This document shows positions 1 through 7,577 of a stretch of 64,000 nt of DNA, one piece after another. The stretch is from Cellvibrio sp. OA-2007 (GTDB lineage Bacteria; Pseudomonadota; Gammaproteobacteria; Pseudomonadales; Cellvibrionaceae). The position numbers and the translations under genes were made by a program. The notes below the pieces were generated by a model, which was not told the DNA's origin, searched no databases, and saw nothing but the letters and a program-made list of their open reading frames with translations. The stretch lies in contig NZ_BBUL01000096.1 in the NCBI RefSeq assembly GCF_000953825.1, positions 248,001-312,000 of the forward strand, written 5' to 3'. The stretch's first letter is position 1, and each line of letters begins with the position of its first letter.

Positions 1-192
1 GTGAGCGAAGCCGACGCGTTTGAAATGGCTCGTCAATGCGCACTCAAGGAAGGTATTTTTGTTGGTATTTCGTCTGGTGCGACGCTTGCCGCCGTTGCAC
101 AAAAACAAGCTGATATGCCCTCCGGCAGCCGCGTTATTATCTTTAGTTACGATACCGGCGAGCGCTACTTGTCGATTGAAGATTTGTTTTAA
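1..192 (+). CDS. Cysteine synthase, C-terminal end (partial)
   Basis: This is the last 63 codons of a PLP-dependent cysteine synthase (CysK/CysM, O-acetylserine sulfhydrylase), which makes L-cysteine from O-acetylserine and sulfide in the cytoplasm. The reading frame is open to the left edge, so the true start lies outside the window and the GTG at position 1 is an internal codon. The visible part holds the family's C-terminal signature: [11 protein letters not shown], which helps bind the cofactor phosphate, and the DTGERYLS stretch close to the end. CysK and CysM cannot be told apart from this fragment. Confidence 0.85.
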   Translation: MSEADAFEMARQCALKEGIFVGISSGATLAAVAQKQADMPSGSRVIIFSYDTGERYLSIEDLF

Positions 193-405
193 GTAACCCT
201 GCAGCTATACCAAGTACATACAGAGGCGATAAGCTGCCCTCTGTATGGCTTGCCCGCACAAACACCCGATAAGAATTGCTACAAAGATGGTTTATTGCGC
301 TATGGTTATGGACTAGATCAGGTAAAAAGTGCCAAATTCAGTCGCTACAGCATTCAAAGATTTTCTTTTTGCATCAATGGAATGATCGCTTTTAAAGGTG
401 AAAAA

Positions 406-2433
406 ATGCGGGTTTGCAAAAACATACAGCCATATTTCTCCACCCTATGCATGGTGCCGATAATAGGTTTTTCCACCAGCGTATTTTCAGCCAATTATTT
501 TGATCTGAGTCTGGATGAGTTATTACAGGTGCAGATCACCGGCTCGACATTAAAAAACGAATCCTACAAAACCGTTCCCTCACCAGTCACCGTATTTGAA
601 CGCAAAGAAATAGATAATTTGGGCGTTGATTACCTCTACGAATTAATCAATCTGGTGCCCGGCTATCAATTCAACCGCAATGCCGATAGCCCTTCGGGTT
701 ATACCATGAGTTCACGTGGGCGCCGAATCAGTTCCGAGGCGCGAGAAATCTTGCTGTTAGTGGATGGCCGCGTCTTTTCCGACCCGCGCACCGGTGGCGC
801 AGACGGCTCGCTACCACTGTTTCCCGTAGACCAAATCGAGCGGGTAGAAATTTTGCGCGGCCCAGGTTCCGCACTCTACGGTTCCAACGCATTAAATGGC
901 GTTATTAATGTCATCACCCGCAGTAAAGAAAACAGTGTGGCTCTGCAAGTGGGCTCAGAAAATAGAGTCATGGTTTCCGCAGCAGCTTCAACTACATTTG
1001 AATCGGGCGATGCAAATTTACTGGCACGGTTTTATCAAGATTCCGGGCAGCAGTATTCAGTAGAAGATCCGTTCACAGCCACCCAAGTTGCAACGCAAGA
1101 TCCGCGACAAACTTACGATATAGACGGTGCCTGGCGCTATCACAACACCCAAGTGCGTGTAGCGTTTCACACTGCCGACTCGGAAGACTTTTACGTGGGC
1201 GGCACTATCGATAATGACGTCAACGAATATATTCAAACCTTGCGCCAAATCAGTGTGACGCAACAGCTTTCGTTGGCTGAGAATTTAAAGTCCTCGCTAT
1301 CTATCAGCTATCTGGATATCACTCAGGACACATCGTTTCCCATCGCACCCGAGGGCGCATTTCAAAGTATTAGCTCACCTGCAAGCGATGACAGTTTTAT
1401 CATTAAGGTGAAATTTGCGGGGTCTACCTATCGTATCAATACGGATCACGACCTGTGGTTAAGTGAATTAGACAGTGTGCAGTTTGGTTTGGACTGGCAT
1501 AAAAATAATGAAACAGATGCGTATGTAAAAAATAATTTTGATTTATTGCAACTCTACAACCAGCAATTCCCAATCACTTACTATGGTGACTTTACCCAGA
1601 TCACCCCCGTGGGCACCGAACAGTCACAAGAGGCATTGGGTATTTACACCCAATACCTGCGCAACATTCATAACACCAATTTAACCCTGGGGTTAAGGTT
1701 TGATGATTATGAAAATGTAGGCAGCCATATAAGCCCACGGCTCGGCATAGTTCACCAATTCAATACAAACCACACATTCAAATTACTTTATGGTGAAGCC
1801 TACAGAGCGCCCTCGCTCAGTGAGCAGGGTTTAATTAACAACCCTGTTCTATTGGGCAATGCCGAATTGAATTACGAGGTAGTTAAATCGATTGATGCTA
1901 TTTGGTTGCTTACTGGCGACAACAGCAGTTTCTCGGTGGATTTTTTTCAGCATCGCTATAAAAACCCGATTGAAACAGTGACACAAAATGAGCTTAGAAC
2001 CTATCTCAATACTGCCAGTGAAACTACCAACGGCGCCGAGTTGGAATTGAAATATGGCCTTTCGGAAAATTGGTTATTAAATGCAAACTTCACCCATATT
2101 TTTTCCTTGTTAAAAGGTCAGTACCACGAAGCAAGCAATGTTGCATCGGTTACCTTAAATTACAGCGCACCACACTGGAACCTTAATTTTTCCGGCATTT
2201 ATCATGATTCCAAACAATTTTTAACTCCCACCGGAACCTATACAGACATTAACCCCAATACTAATCTGAACATTAAATATCGCTACCTCATCAGCAAAGA
2301 TTACGAAATCAATCTGACCGCAAAAAATGTGTTCGGTACAGCGTTTGATACACCGCCACAAGGCTCTTCTTTCTCATTGCCCATACCCAACCGGGAGCGG
2401 GAATTGGCGCTGGGCATTCAGTGGCATTATTGA
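406..2433 (+). CDS. TonB-dependent outer-membrane receptor
   Basis: Predicted 675-aa outer-membrane receptor for TonB/ExbBD-energised uptake of a large ligand (siderophore, cobalamin-like compound or oligosaccharide). The ATG at 406 is preferred because GGTG lies 5-9 bases upstream and the product then begins with a signal peptide ending near FSA, at residue 29. The frame is open further upstream but that part has no export signal. The mature start (DLSLDELLQVQITGS) and the following region (VPSPVTVF, LLLVDGR, IERVEILRGPGSALYGSNALNGVINVIT) are a classic plug domain, and the rest is a 22-strand barrel ending in an aromatic residue (QWHY). No TonB box could be assigned, and the ligand is unknown. 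The neighbours (cysteine synthase, ParA-like ATPase) do not help. Confidence 0.85.
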   Translation: MRVCKNIQPYFSTLCMVPIIGFSTSVFSANYFDLSLDELLQVQITGSTLKNESYKTVPSPVTVFERKEIDNLGVDYLYELINLVPGYQFNRNADSPSGYTMSSRGRRISSEAREILLLVDGRVFSDPRTGGADGSLPLFPVDQIERVEILRGPGSALYGSNALNGVINVITRSKENSVALQVGSENRVMVSAAASTTFESGDANLLARFYQDSGQQYSVEDPFTATQVATQDPRQTYDIDGAWRYHNTQVRVAFHTADSEDFYVGGTIDNDVNEYIQTLRQISVTQQLSLAENLKSSLSISYLDITQDTSFPIAPEGAFQSISSPASDDSFIIKVKFAGSTYRINTDHDLWLSELDSVQFGLDWHKNNETDAYVKNNFDLLQLYNQQFPITYYGDFTQITPVGTEQSQEALGIYTQYLRNIHNTNLTLGLRFDDYENVGSHISPRLGIVHQFNTNHTFKLLYGEAYRAPSLSEQGLINNPVLLGNAELNYEVVKSIDAIWLLTGDNSSFSVDFFQHRYKNPIETVTQNELRTYLNTASETTNGAELELKYGLSENWLLNANFTHIFSLLKGQYHEASNVASVTLNYSAPHWNLNFSGIYHDSKQFLTPTGTYTDINPNTNLNIKYRYLISKDYEINLTAKNVFGTAFDTPPQGSSFSLPIPNRERELALGIQWHY

Positions 2434-2571
2434 TTTGCCAAACACCAAACAAAATTCCCTCCGCCAGAAAAAGCCCAAAAAGGACGCTTAAGCGCTGTTT
2501 TGGGGCGCCACAGAAATGTCATCGCAAATATGCTAGAGTCCCGCCATCCCCCTATTTTTAAGGAATTAACC

Positions 2572-3267
2572 ATGAACAATATCCATTTTATCGGTGGCGA
2601 AAAAGGCGGTGTGGGCAAATCCATGACCTCGCGTTTGTTAGCACAGTATTTAATCGACGCAGGCAAGCCATTTATTGGCTTGGACTCGGACCAATCCCAC
2701 GGTACTTTTTCACGCTTTTACAGTGAGTTTGCCCACCCGTTAATCATTGACGATTACGACAGCCTCGATCAATTAGTTATTCTTACGCAAGAAAATCCCG
2801 AGAGCGATTTAATTATTGATTTAGCCGCACAAACCTCAACACGTCTCGGCAAATGGATCGACGAAAGCGATGCCCTCGCGCTGTTTCAAGAATTAGGCAG
2901 CCAGGTTTACTTATGGCATGTAATGGATGACGGTGCAGATTCGGTCAACTTGTTAAACGGTTTATTAAATCGCTACCCGCAGGATTTTATTACATTTGTG
3001 GTAGTGAATAATTTAGGCCGCGGCGAATGTTTTGAGCATTTTGAGCAATCAACCACCTACCAAAAAGCCAAAGAGCGCGATGCTATTTTTATCACTTTGG
3101 CAAAACTGCAACCACAATTAGCTGCGCGTATCGACTTCGCCAACACCAGCTTTTGGGCCGCCGCCAACAATACCGACGTGATGAATATTATTGAGCGTTC
3201 ACGTGTGCGTGTGTGGCTGAAAAATAATTATTTGCAGTTTGATAAGTTGGAACAAGAACCAGCATAA
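2572..3267 (+). CDS. Orphan ParA/MinD-like P-loop ATPase
   Basis: 231-aa cytoplasmic ATPase of the deviant Walker A class. The ATG at 2572 has AAGGAA seven bases upstream. Residues 8-17 read GGEKGGVGKS, the KGGxGKS signature with the extra lysine of ParA/MinD proteins, and GLDSDQ at about 38-43 is the Walker A' stretch. LIIDLAAQTS near residue 80 takes the Walker B position. There is no N-terminal DNA-binding domain and no parB gene nearby, so this is not a standard chromosome-partition pair. It resembles single-domain ParA-like proteins linked to plasmid mobilisation or intracellular positioning, but its cargo cannot be inferred. It ends immediately before a bidirectional terminator-like repeat. 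Confidence 0.7.
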   Translation: MNNIHFIGGEKGGVGKSMTSRLLAQYLIDAGKPFIGLDSDQSHGTFSRFYSEFAHPLIIDDYDSLDQLVILTQENPESDLIIDLAAQTSTRLGKWIDESDALALFQELGSQVYLWHVMDDGADSVNLLNGLLNRYPQDFITFVVVNNLGRGECFEHFEQSTTYQKAKERDAIFITLAKLQPQLAARIDFANTSFWAAANNTDVMNIIERSRVRVWLKNNYLQFDKLEQEPA

Positions 3268-3346
3268 AAAAGGGCGCAATCAATTGCGCCCCTACGGAAT
3301 AAATATATTGTTGGCATTGTAGGGGCGCGATTGATCGCGCCCTTTT
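3266..3346. repeat. Paired palindromic repeat (REP/BIME-like), probable bidirectional terminator
   Basis: Two 20-base palindromes, GGGCGCAATCAATTGCGCCC at 3272-3291 and GGGCGCGATTGATCGCGCCC at 3323-3342, each extended on the inner side by CTAC or GTAG, are arranged as inverted copies around about 25 bases. A-rich and T-rich flanks sit at the outer ends. The arms differ at two positions, and each change is matched by its partner within the same palindrome. The element lies between the convergent ParA-like and arabinofuranosidase genes, where it can terminate both. Confidence 0.75.
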
Positions 3347-3369
3347 ATTAAGTGGTACTCCAACAACAG

Positions 3370-4923
3370 CTACTCTACCGCAACCACCACCACCGCTTTA
3401 GCTGGAATTTCCAGAGCCAGTTTACCGTTGATGGCTTTTGCAGTGTATGGAGCAGGCTTAATAGTCTCGGGGGCAGCAAAGGTATTGTGTGCGTCCATCG
3501 CTGATGCCGTTAATACTTGCCCGCTAACACCCGTAATTTTTACCCCGGCTAAATTAATATCCACCGTTTCCGCTTTGTGAGGGTTTGCATTCACCAGCGC
3601 CAGATAAATTTTTCCATCTTTGGCGCGTGCAGCGGTCGCACTGATCGCAGGAATTGATGCATCGCCCAGTGTGTATTGCGGAACATTGTTTAGTTCCAGC
3701 GGTAGCGATGTGGCATCTTGGAACGGTACATACATTTTAAATACGTGATAAGTCGGCGTCAGAACCATTTTGTCTTTTTCCGTCAAGATCATCGCCTGAA
3801 GTACGTTAACCATTTGCGCAATAATACTCATGTGCACGCGGTCGGCGTGTTTGTGGAAAATATTCAAATTCAATGCAGCAACAACCGCATCGCGCAAACT
3901 GTTTTGCTGATAGAGGAAGCCCGGATCATCATCGCCAGTTACGTCGTACCATGTGCCCCACTCATCAACATAGAAGCCGACTTTTTTCTCGGGATCATTT
4001 TTATCCATTACTTTTTTATTGTTGATAATGAATTGATCCATTTTCAACGTATTAACCATAGTAGACATCCACTCTGCCTCAGGGAATTTCAGCGCCGCGC
4101 CTTTTACTGACCAATCACCTTTAGGCAAGGTGTAATAGTGGAAGCTCACCGCATCCATGCGCAAACTCCAATTGGGCTTTACGTTGGCAGTGAGATAATC
4201 CGCCCATTCGGTGTCCTCGGTGTGGCCGCCGCTGGCAATTAAAACAGGGGTATTGTCTTTTGGTGTTTTAAGGAAACTGGCGTACTGCTTGTAGAGATGG
4301 GTGTAGAACTCGGGAGTCATGTTGCCACCGCAGCCCCAAGCTTCATTACCAATCGCAAAATAATGCACACGGAACGGTTTATCGCGGCCATTTTTGCGGC
4401 GCAATTCAGCCAGGGTCGATTTGCTATCCGAGGTCATGTACTCCAACCACTCCGCCATCTCCTGCGGGGTGCCGGTGCCCAAATTGCCGTTTACATAGGC
4501 CTCAGCGCCAAGCATTTCCACCAAATCAAAAAATTCGTGGGTTCCTACTGCGTTATCTTCGATCACGCCACCCCAATTGGTATTCACTCGCGCCGGGCGC
4601 TTACCGCGCGGACCAATGCCTTCACGCCAATGATATTCATCGGCAAAACAGCCACCCGGCCAACGCACCAGCGGCACTTGCAATTCTTTCAGCGCGCCGA
4701 CTACATCATTGCGCCAACCTTTGGTATTGGGGATCTTGGACTTGGGGCCAACCCAAATACCTTCGTAAATACCGCGCCCCAAATGCTCGGCAAATTGGCC
4801 ATAGATATTTTTGTTGATGACGGGACCAGGCTTGGTGGTATCAACACTGATCTGGGTGTCGGCCAAGGCCGTGAAACTAATGCTTAGGCCAAGGGCGGCA
4901 ATAAGCGGCTTGATGACTCGCAT
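3370..4923 (-). CDS. GH51 alpha-L-arabinofuranosidase, secreted
   Basis: 517-aa glycoside hydrolase family 51 enzyme that removes terminal alpha-L-arabinofuranosyl groups from arabinoxylan or arabinan with retention of configuration. An AGGAGA ribosome-binding site precedes the ATG. Residues 1-21 form a signal peptide (ending TALA), so the enzyme is periplasmic or secreted. GH51 enzymes are often intracellular, so the signal peptide is notable. The (beta/alpha)8 barrel carries the acid/base glutamate in GNEAWGCGG (E194) and the nucleophile in YVDEWGTWY (E321). The C-terminal 120 residues are the usual beta-sandwich. No carbohydrate-binding module is visible. It is transcribed alone, divergently from dinB. 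Confidence 0.93.
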   Translation of the reverse strand: MRVIKPLIAALGLSISFTALADTQISVDTTKPGPVINKNIYGQFAEHLGRGIYEGIWVGPKSKIPNTKGWRNDVVGALKELQVPLVRWPGGCFADEYHWREGIGPRGKRPARVNTNWGGVIEDNAVGTHEFFDLVEMLGAEAYVNGNLGTGTPQEMAEWLEYMTSDSKSTLAELRRKNGRDKPFRVHYFAIGNEAWGCGGNMTPEFYTHLYKQYASFLKTPKDNTPVLIASGGHTEDTEWADYLTANVKPNWSLRMDAVSFHYYTLPKGDWSVKGAALKFPEAEWMSTMVNTLKMDQFIINNKKVMDKNDPEKKVGFYVDEWGTWYDVTGDDDPGFLYQQNSLRDAVVAALNLNIFHKHADRVHMSIIAQMVNVLQAMILTEKDKMVLTPTYHVFKMYVPFQDATSLPLELNNVPQYTLGDASIPAISATAARAKDGKIYLALVNANPHKAETVDINLAGVKITGVSGQVLTASAMDAHNTFAAPETIKPAPYTAKAINGKLALEIPAKAVVVVAVE

Positions 4924-5028
4924 GGATGTCTCCTATTTGTTGTTATGGAGTAGTGATTGATCGGTGAAAATCTAATACTAGCCCATGCTAGATCATATTG
5001 TCATACAAGTTAACCTTATTTAACTAGC

Positions 5029-5051
5029 GAGCTGACAACCTCTGTCAGCTC
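5029..5051. promoter_or_regulatory. Perfect 9-bp inverted repeat in the abf/dinB divergent region
   Basis: GAGCTGACA and TGTCAGCTC flank five bases. The site lies about 105 bases upstream of the arabinofuranosidase start and 84 bases upstream of the dinB start. No T-run follows on either strand, so an operator is more likely than a terminator. The half-site spacing does not fit LexA. The binding protein is unknown. Confidence 0.4.
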
Positions 5052-5093
5052 AGTGATTGAATTAATCAGGACACTGCTGCGCTTTACGCAACA

Positions 5094-5109
5094 CTGTGTT
5101 TAAATACAG
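5094..5109 (+). promoter_or_regulatory. LexA (SOS) box of dinB
   Basis: CTGTGTTTAAATACAG matches the gammaproteobacterial LexA operator CTGT-N8-ACAG exactly, and the outer bases (A before, T after) extend the palindrome. It ends 25 bases before the dinB ATG, the usual place for repression. A GTG start at 5096 would fall inside the box, which argues for the ATG at 5135. Confidence 0.88.
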
Positions 5110-5134
5110 TATCAACCACCAATCACCAACCTCT

Positions 5135-6265
5135 ATGCGTAAAATTATCCACTGTGATGCAGATTGTTTTTTCGCTGCAGTTGAGATGCGCGACGATCCC
5201 AGCCTCGTCAATCGCCCGATTGCAGTGGGCGGCAGTAGCGATCGGCGCGGAGTTATATCAACGTGCAATTACGAGGCACGACGCTACGGCGTCCACTCGG
5301 CTATGCCCTCCAGCACAGCAAAACGTCTGTGCCCGGATCTACTGATATTGCCGCATCGCATGGAAGCCTATCGCGAAGCATCGGATAAGATGCGCGCTAT
5401 TTTTTACGAATACACCGAACTGATCGAGCCGCTCCCATTGGATGAAGCTTTTTTAGATGTGAGCGATGCAAAAATTCATCGCGGTAGCGCAACATTCATT
5501 GCACAGGAAATCCGCCAACGCATTAAAGATGAAATCGGTATTACTGTGTCTGCCGGTATCGCACCCAATAAGTTCCTCGCTAAGATCGCTAGCGACTGGC
5601 ATAAACCCAATGGGCAATTTGTTATTCCGCCCAATCAGGTTTCCGCATTTGTTGCGCAATTGCCCGTAAAAAAAATTTATGGCGTCGGCAAGGCGATGGC
5701 GAACAAACTGGCAGAAGCGAATATTTTCACCTGTAGTGATTTGCAAAAATTCTCGATCTTTGAATTATCGCAGCGCTACGGCCAAATGGGTTCACGGCTT
5801 TTCAAGCTGAGCCGCGGCATTGATGAACGGGAACTCACAGTAGACCGACGCCGCAAATCCTTGAGCGTGGAAAACACCTTCTCGCAAGATCTACCCAGCC
5901 TGGAAAACTGCCTGCACGAGCTGCCGCCACTAAGCCAACAATTAGCGATACGCTTGCGCCGCGTGGATGATGATTACAAAGTAGTAAAACTTTTTGTAAA
6001 ACTTAAATTTGCAGATTTCAGCATCACTACCATAGAGCGCAGCGCCAGTGCGGTGTTGTTATTAGAATTACAAAGTTTATGTGCAGAAGCTTACCAGCGA
6101 AAAAACTTGTCTGTGCGATTGATCGGTGTAGGAGTGAGGTTTATTGATTTGCGGGAGACGAATAGCTATTTTCAGTTAGAGCTATTCGGCGGAGGAAACC
6201 AACACCCTATTCCACAATCTCGTTTTCAACCCGCCTCACCTATTTATTTCGCTCCAGATTCTTAG
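5135..6265 (+). CDS. dinB: DNA polymerase IV (Y-family translesion polymerase)
   Basis: 376-aa error-prone polymerase that bypasses damaged bases. The start MRKIIHCDADCFFAAVEM aligns with E. coli DinB from its first residue. D8 is the first catalytic aspartate, F13 the steric gate against ribonucleotides, and LPLDEAFLDV carries the second catalytic acidic pair. The helix-hairpin-helix region (KIYGVGKAMANKL) and the little-finger domain follow. QLELF at residues 347-351 is a good beta-clamp binding motif, followed by a 25-residue tail. The start has no strong Shine-Dalgarno sequence. A perfect LexA box just upstream indicates SOS induction. It ends six bases from the convergent serine-hydrolase gene. 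Confidence 0.96.
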   Translation: MRKIIHCDADCFFAAVEMRDDPSLVNRPIAVGGSSDRRGVISTCNYEARRYGVHSAMPSSTAKRLCPDLLILPHRMEAYREASDKMRAIFYEYTELIEPLPLDEAFLDVSDAKIHRGSATFIAQEIRQRIKDEIGITVSAGIAPNKFLAKIASDWHKPNGQFVIPPNQVSAFVAQLPVKKIYGVGKAMANKLAEANIFTCSDLQKFSIFELSQRYGQMGSRLFKLSRGIDERELTVDRRRKSLSVENTFSQDLPSLENCLHELPPLSQQLAIRLRRVDDDYKVVKLFVKLKFADFSITTIERSASAVLLLELQSLCAEAYQRKNLSVRLIGVGVRFIDLRETNSYFQLELFGGGNQHPIPQSRFQPASPIYFAPDS

Positions 6266-6271
6266 GTTTTA

Positions 6272-7411
6272 TTAATTCCTATACAAAGTTTCGATTATTG
6301 TTGCGGCAACCCTGCCTTCTGCTTTCAGTTGACCGCTATTTACATTAGCGAGAAATATAACGTTTATATTATCTTCAGGAATACGCAACATATCTAACTG
6401 GAAGCCGTACATTCGGCCAGGGTGCCCGATGGTATGGCGCCCTCCGACATCCTCTATACCTACACCAAAACCATAGCCAACAAAAGGCACAAAACCATTG
6501 GTAAATTTATGTGGTGTGATGAGCTGCTGATAAGACTCGCTACTGATAATTTTTCCATTATGTAACGCCTCGCTCCACAGCAACAAATCCTCAACCGTTG
6601 AATACAATGCAGCTGCACCTTTGTAGGTAAACATATTTGTATCAATTTCTTGATACGGTTTTTCATCCCTTATGCCATAACCAGTAGCGCCATATTTATA
6701 TTGAGCATTGTTGCCATAGAGCCCAGAGTTTTTCATTCCCAAGGGAGAAAATAGGTGTTTTTGCATGTATGACTCAAGCGGCATACCAGCGATTTTTTCT
6801 ACAATAAGCCCCAATACAAAATAGCCGTTATTACAATAATTCCATTTCTCACCCGGTTCAAAATAGGGTTTATTTTTTTGTATATAGGAAAGGTGGGCAT
6901 TGGCGGGAACTTCTTGATCAACAGGGAAAGGAAAATCTTCGTCTTTTTCCTGCTCCCACATTCCGGATGTGTGATCAAGTAAACTTCTTATGGTAATTTT
7001 CTCGGCATTAGGCAAGGCCGGGAAATAATTATTTAACTTATCATCTAGCGATAACCTCCCCTGCTCAACCAATAGCAATATAGATACCGCAGTAAATTGT
7101 TTGGTAATAGAGGCCGCCCTAAAAACGGTTTGCGTATCATTGGGAGTATTGCTTTCTATATTGGCGAGACCAACACCACCTTTCGCGACTATTTTTCCAT
7201 CCTTTGAAATCAAGTAGGCAAACCCAGGCATCTTCTTGCTTGATAAAGTCCCCAGGTATTTCTCCACCTCCGCCGCATGGTATTGATTCTTTATATTTTC
7301 ACTCGCCACAGAATTATTTTTATGACTAGTACAAGACGCGAGAAATGCCGCAAGGGATGCGATTAAAGCAACAATAACCGGCGAACATTTTTTTACTGTA
7401 TTTATTTTCAT
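6272..7411 (-). CDS. Serine hydrolase lipoprotein of the beta-lactamase/esterase (class C-like) family
   Basis: 379-aa protein of the Pfam beta-lactamase family, which includes class C beta-lactamases, DD-peptidases and esterases. A signal sequence ends in the lipobox LASC with C27 as the lipidated cysteine, so it should sit on a membrane facing the periplasm. The nucleophile motif SxxK is S101-ITK, the YxN motif is YCN at 192-194, and the third motif appears as HPG at 330-332 instead of KTG. This last variant is common in the esterase and peptidase members and makes true beta-lactam resistance unlikely. It is a single gene, convergent with dinB; the substrate is not predictable. Confidence 0.85.
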   Translation of the reverse strand: MKINTVKKCSPVIVALIASLAAFLASCTSHKNNSVASENIKNQYHAAEVEKYLGTLSSKKMPGFAYLISKDGKIVAKGGVGLANIESNTPNDTQTVFRAASITKQFTAVSILLLVEQGRLSLDDKLNNYFPALPNAEKITIRSLLDHTSGMWEQEKDEDFPFPVDQEVPANAHLSYIQKNKPYFEPGEKWNYCNNGYFVLGLIVEKIAGMPLESYMQKHLFSPLGMKNSGLYGNNAQYKYGATGYGIRDEKPYQEIDTNMFTYKGAAALYSTVEDLLLWSEALHNGKIISSESYQQLITPHKFTNGFVPFVGYGFGVGIEDVGGRHTIGHPGRMYGFQLDMLRIPEDNINVIFLANVNSGQLKAEGRVAATIIETLYRN

Positions 7412-7523
7412 AACCCGATCCTATGGTTGTAATTAGCCCACATATTTGATCACCATCCACTAGTTAACATAATAAAAATAACGTAAACAAACGCTATACA
7501 ATAATATGAGCTTGAAAATAAAA

Positions 7524-7552
7524 AAGTAAGGCGGCTTATGGCCGCCTTACTT
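7524..7552 (-). terminator. Intrinsic terminator of the GH3 gene
   Basis: A perfect 12-bp stem (AAGTAAGGCGGC with GCCGCCTTACTT) encloses a five-base loop. On the minus strand it runs into T-rich sequence. It starts about 25 bases after the GH3 stop codon. Confidence 0.88.
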
Positions 7553-7577
7553 GATTATTGCTAATACCACCGGAAAA

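Noticed and set aside
4297-4887. A 196-codon open frame opposite the arabinofuranosidase gene
   Set aside because: It lies inside a gene with both catalytic residues intact; its product is low in recognisable features.
5029-5051. The GAGCTGACA palindrome as a second LexA box
   Set aside because: CTG and CAG are 11 bases apart instead of 10, and CTGT/ACAG ends are not in register. The site at 5094 fits exactly.
6272-7411. The serine hydrolase as a true class C beta-lactamase resistance gene
   Set aside because: The third motif is HPG instead of KTG, and a lipobox is present. Esterase or peptidase-type members show this; no resistance claim is justified.
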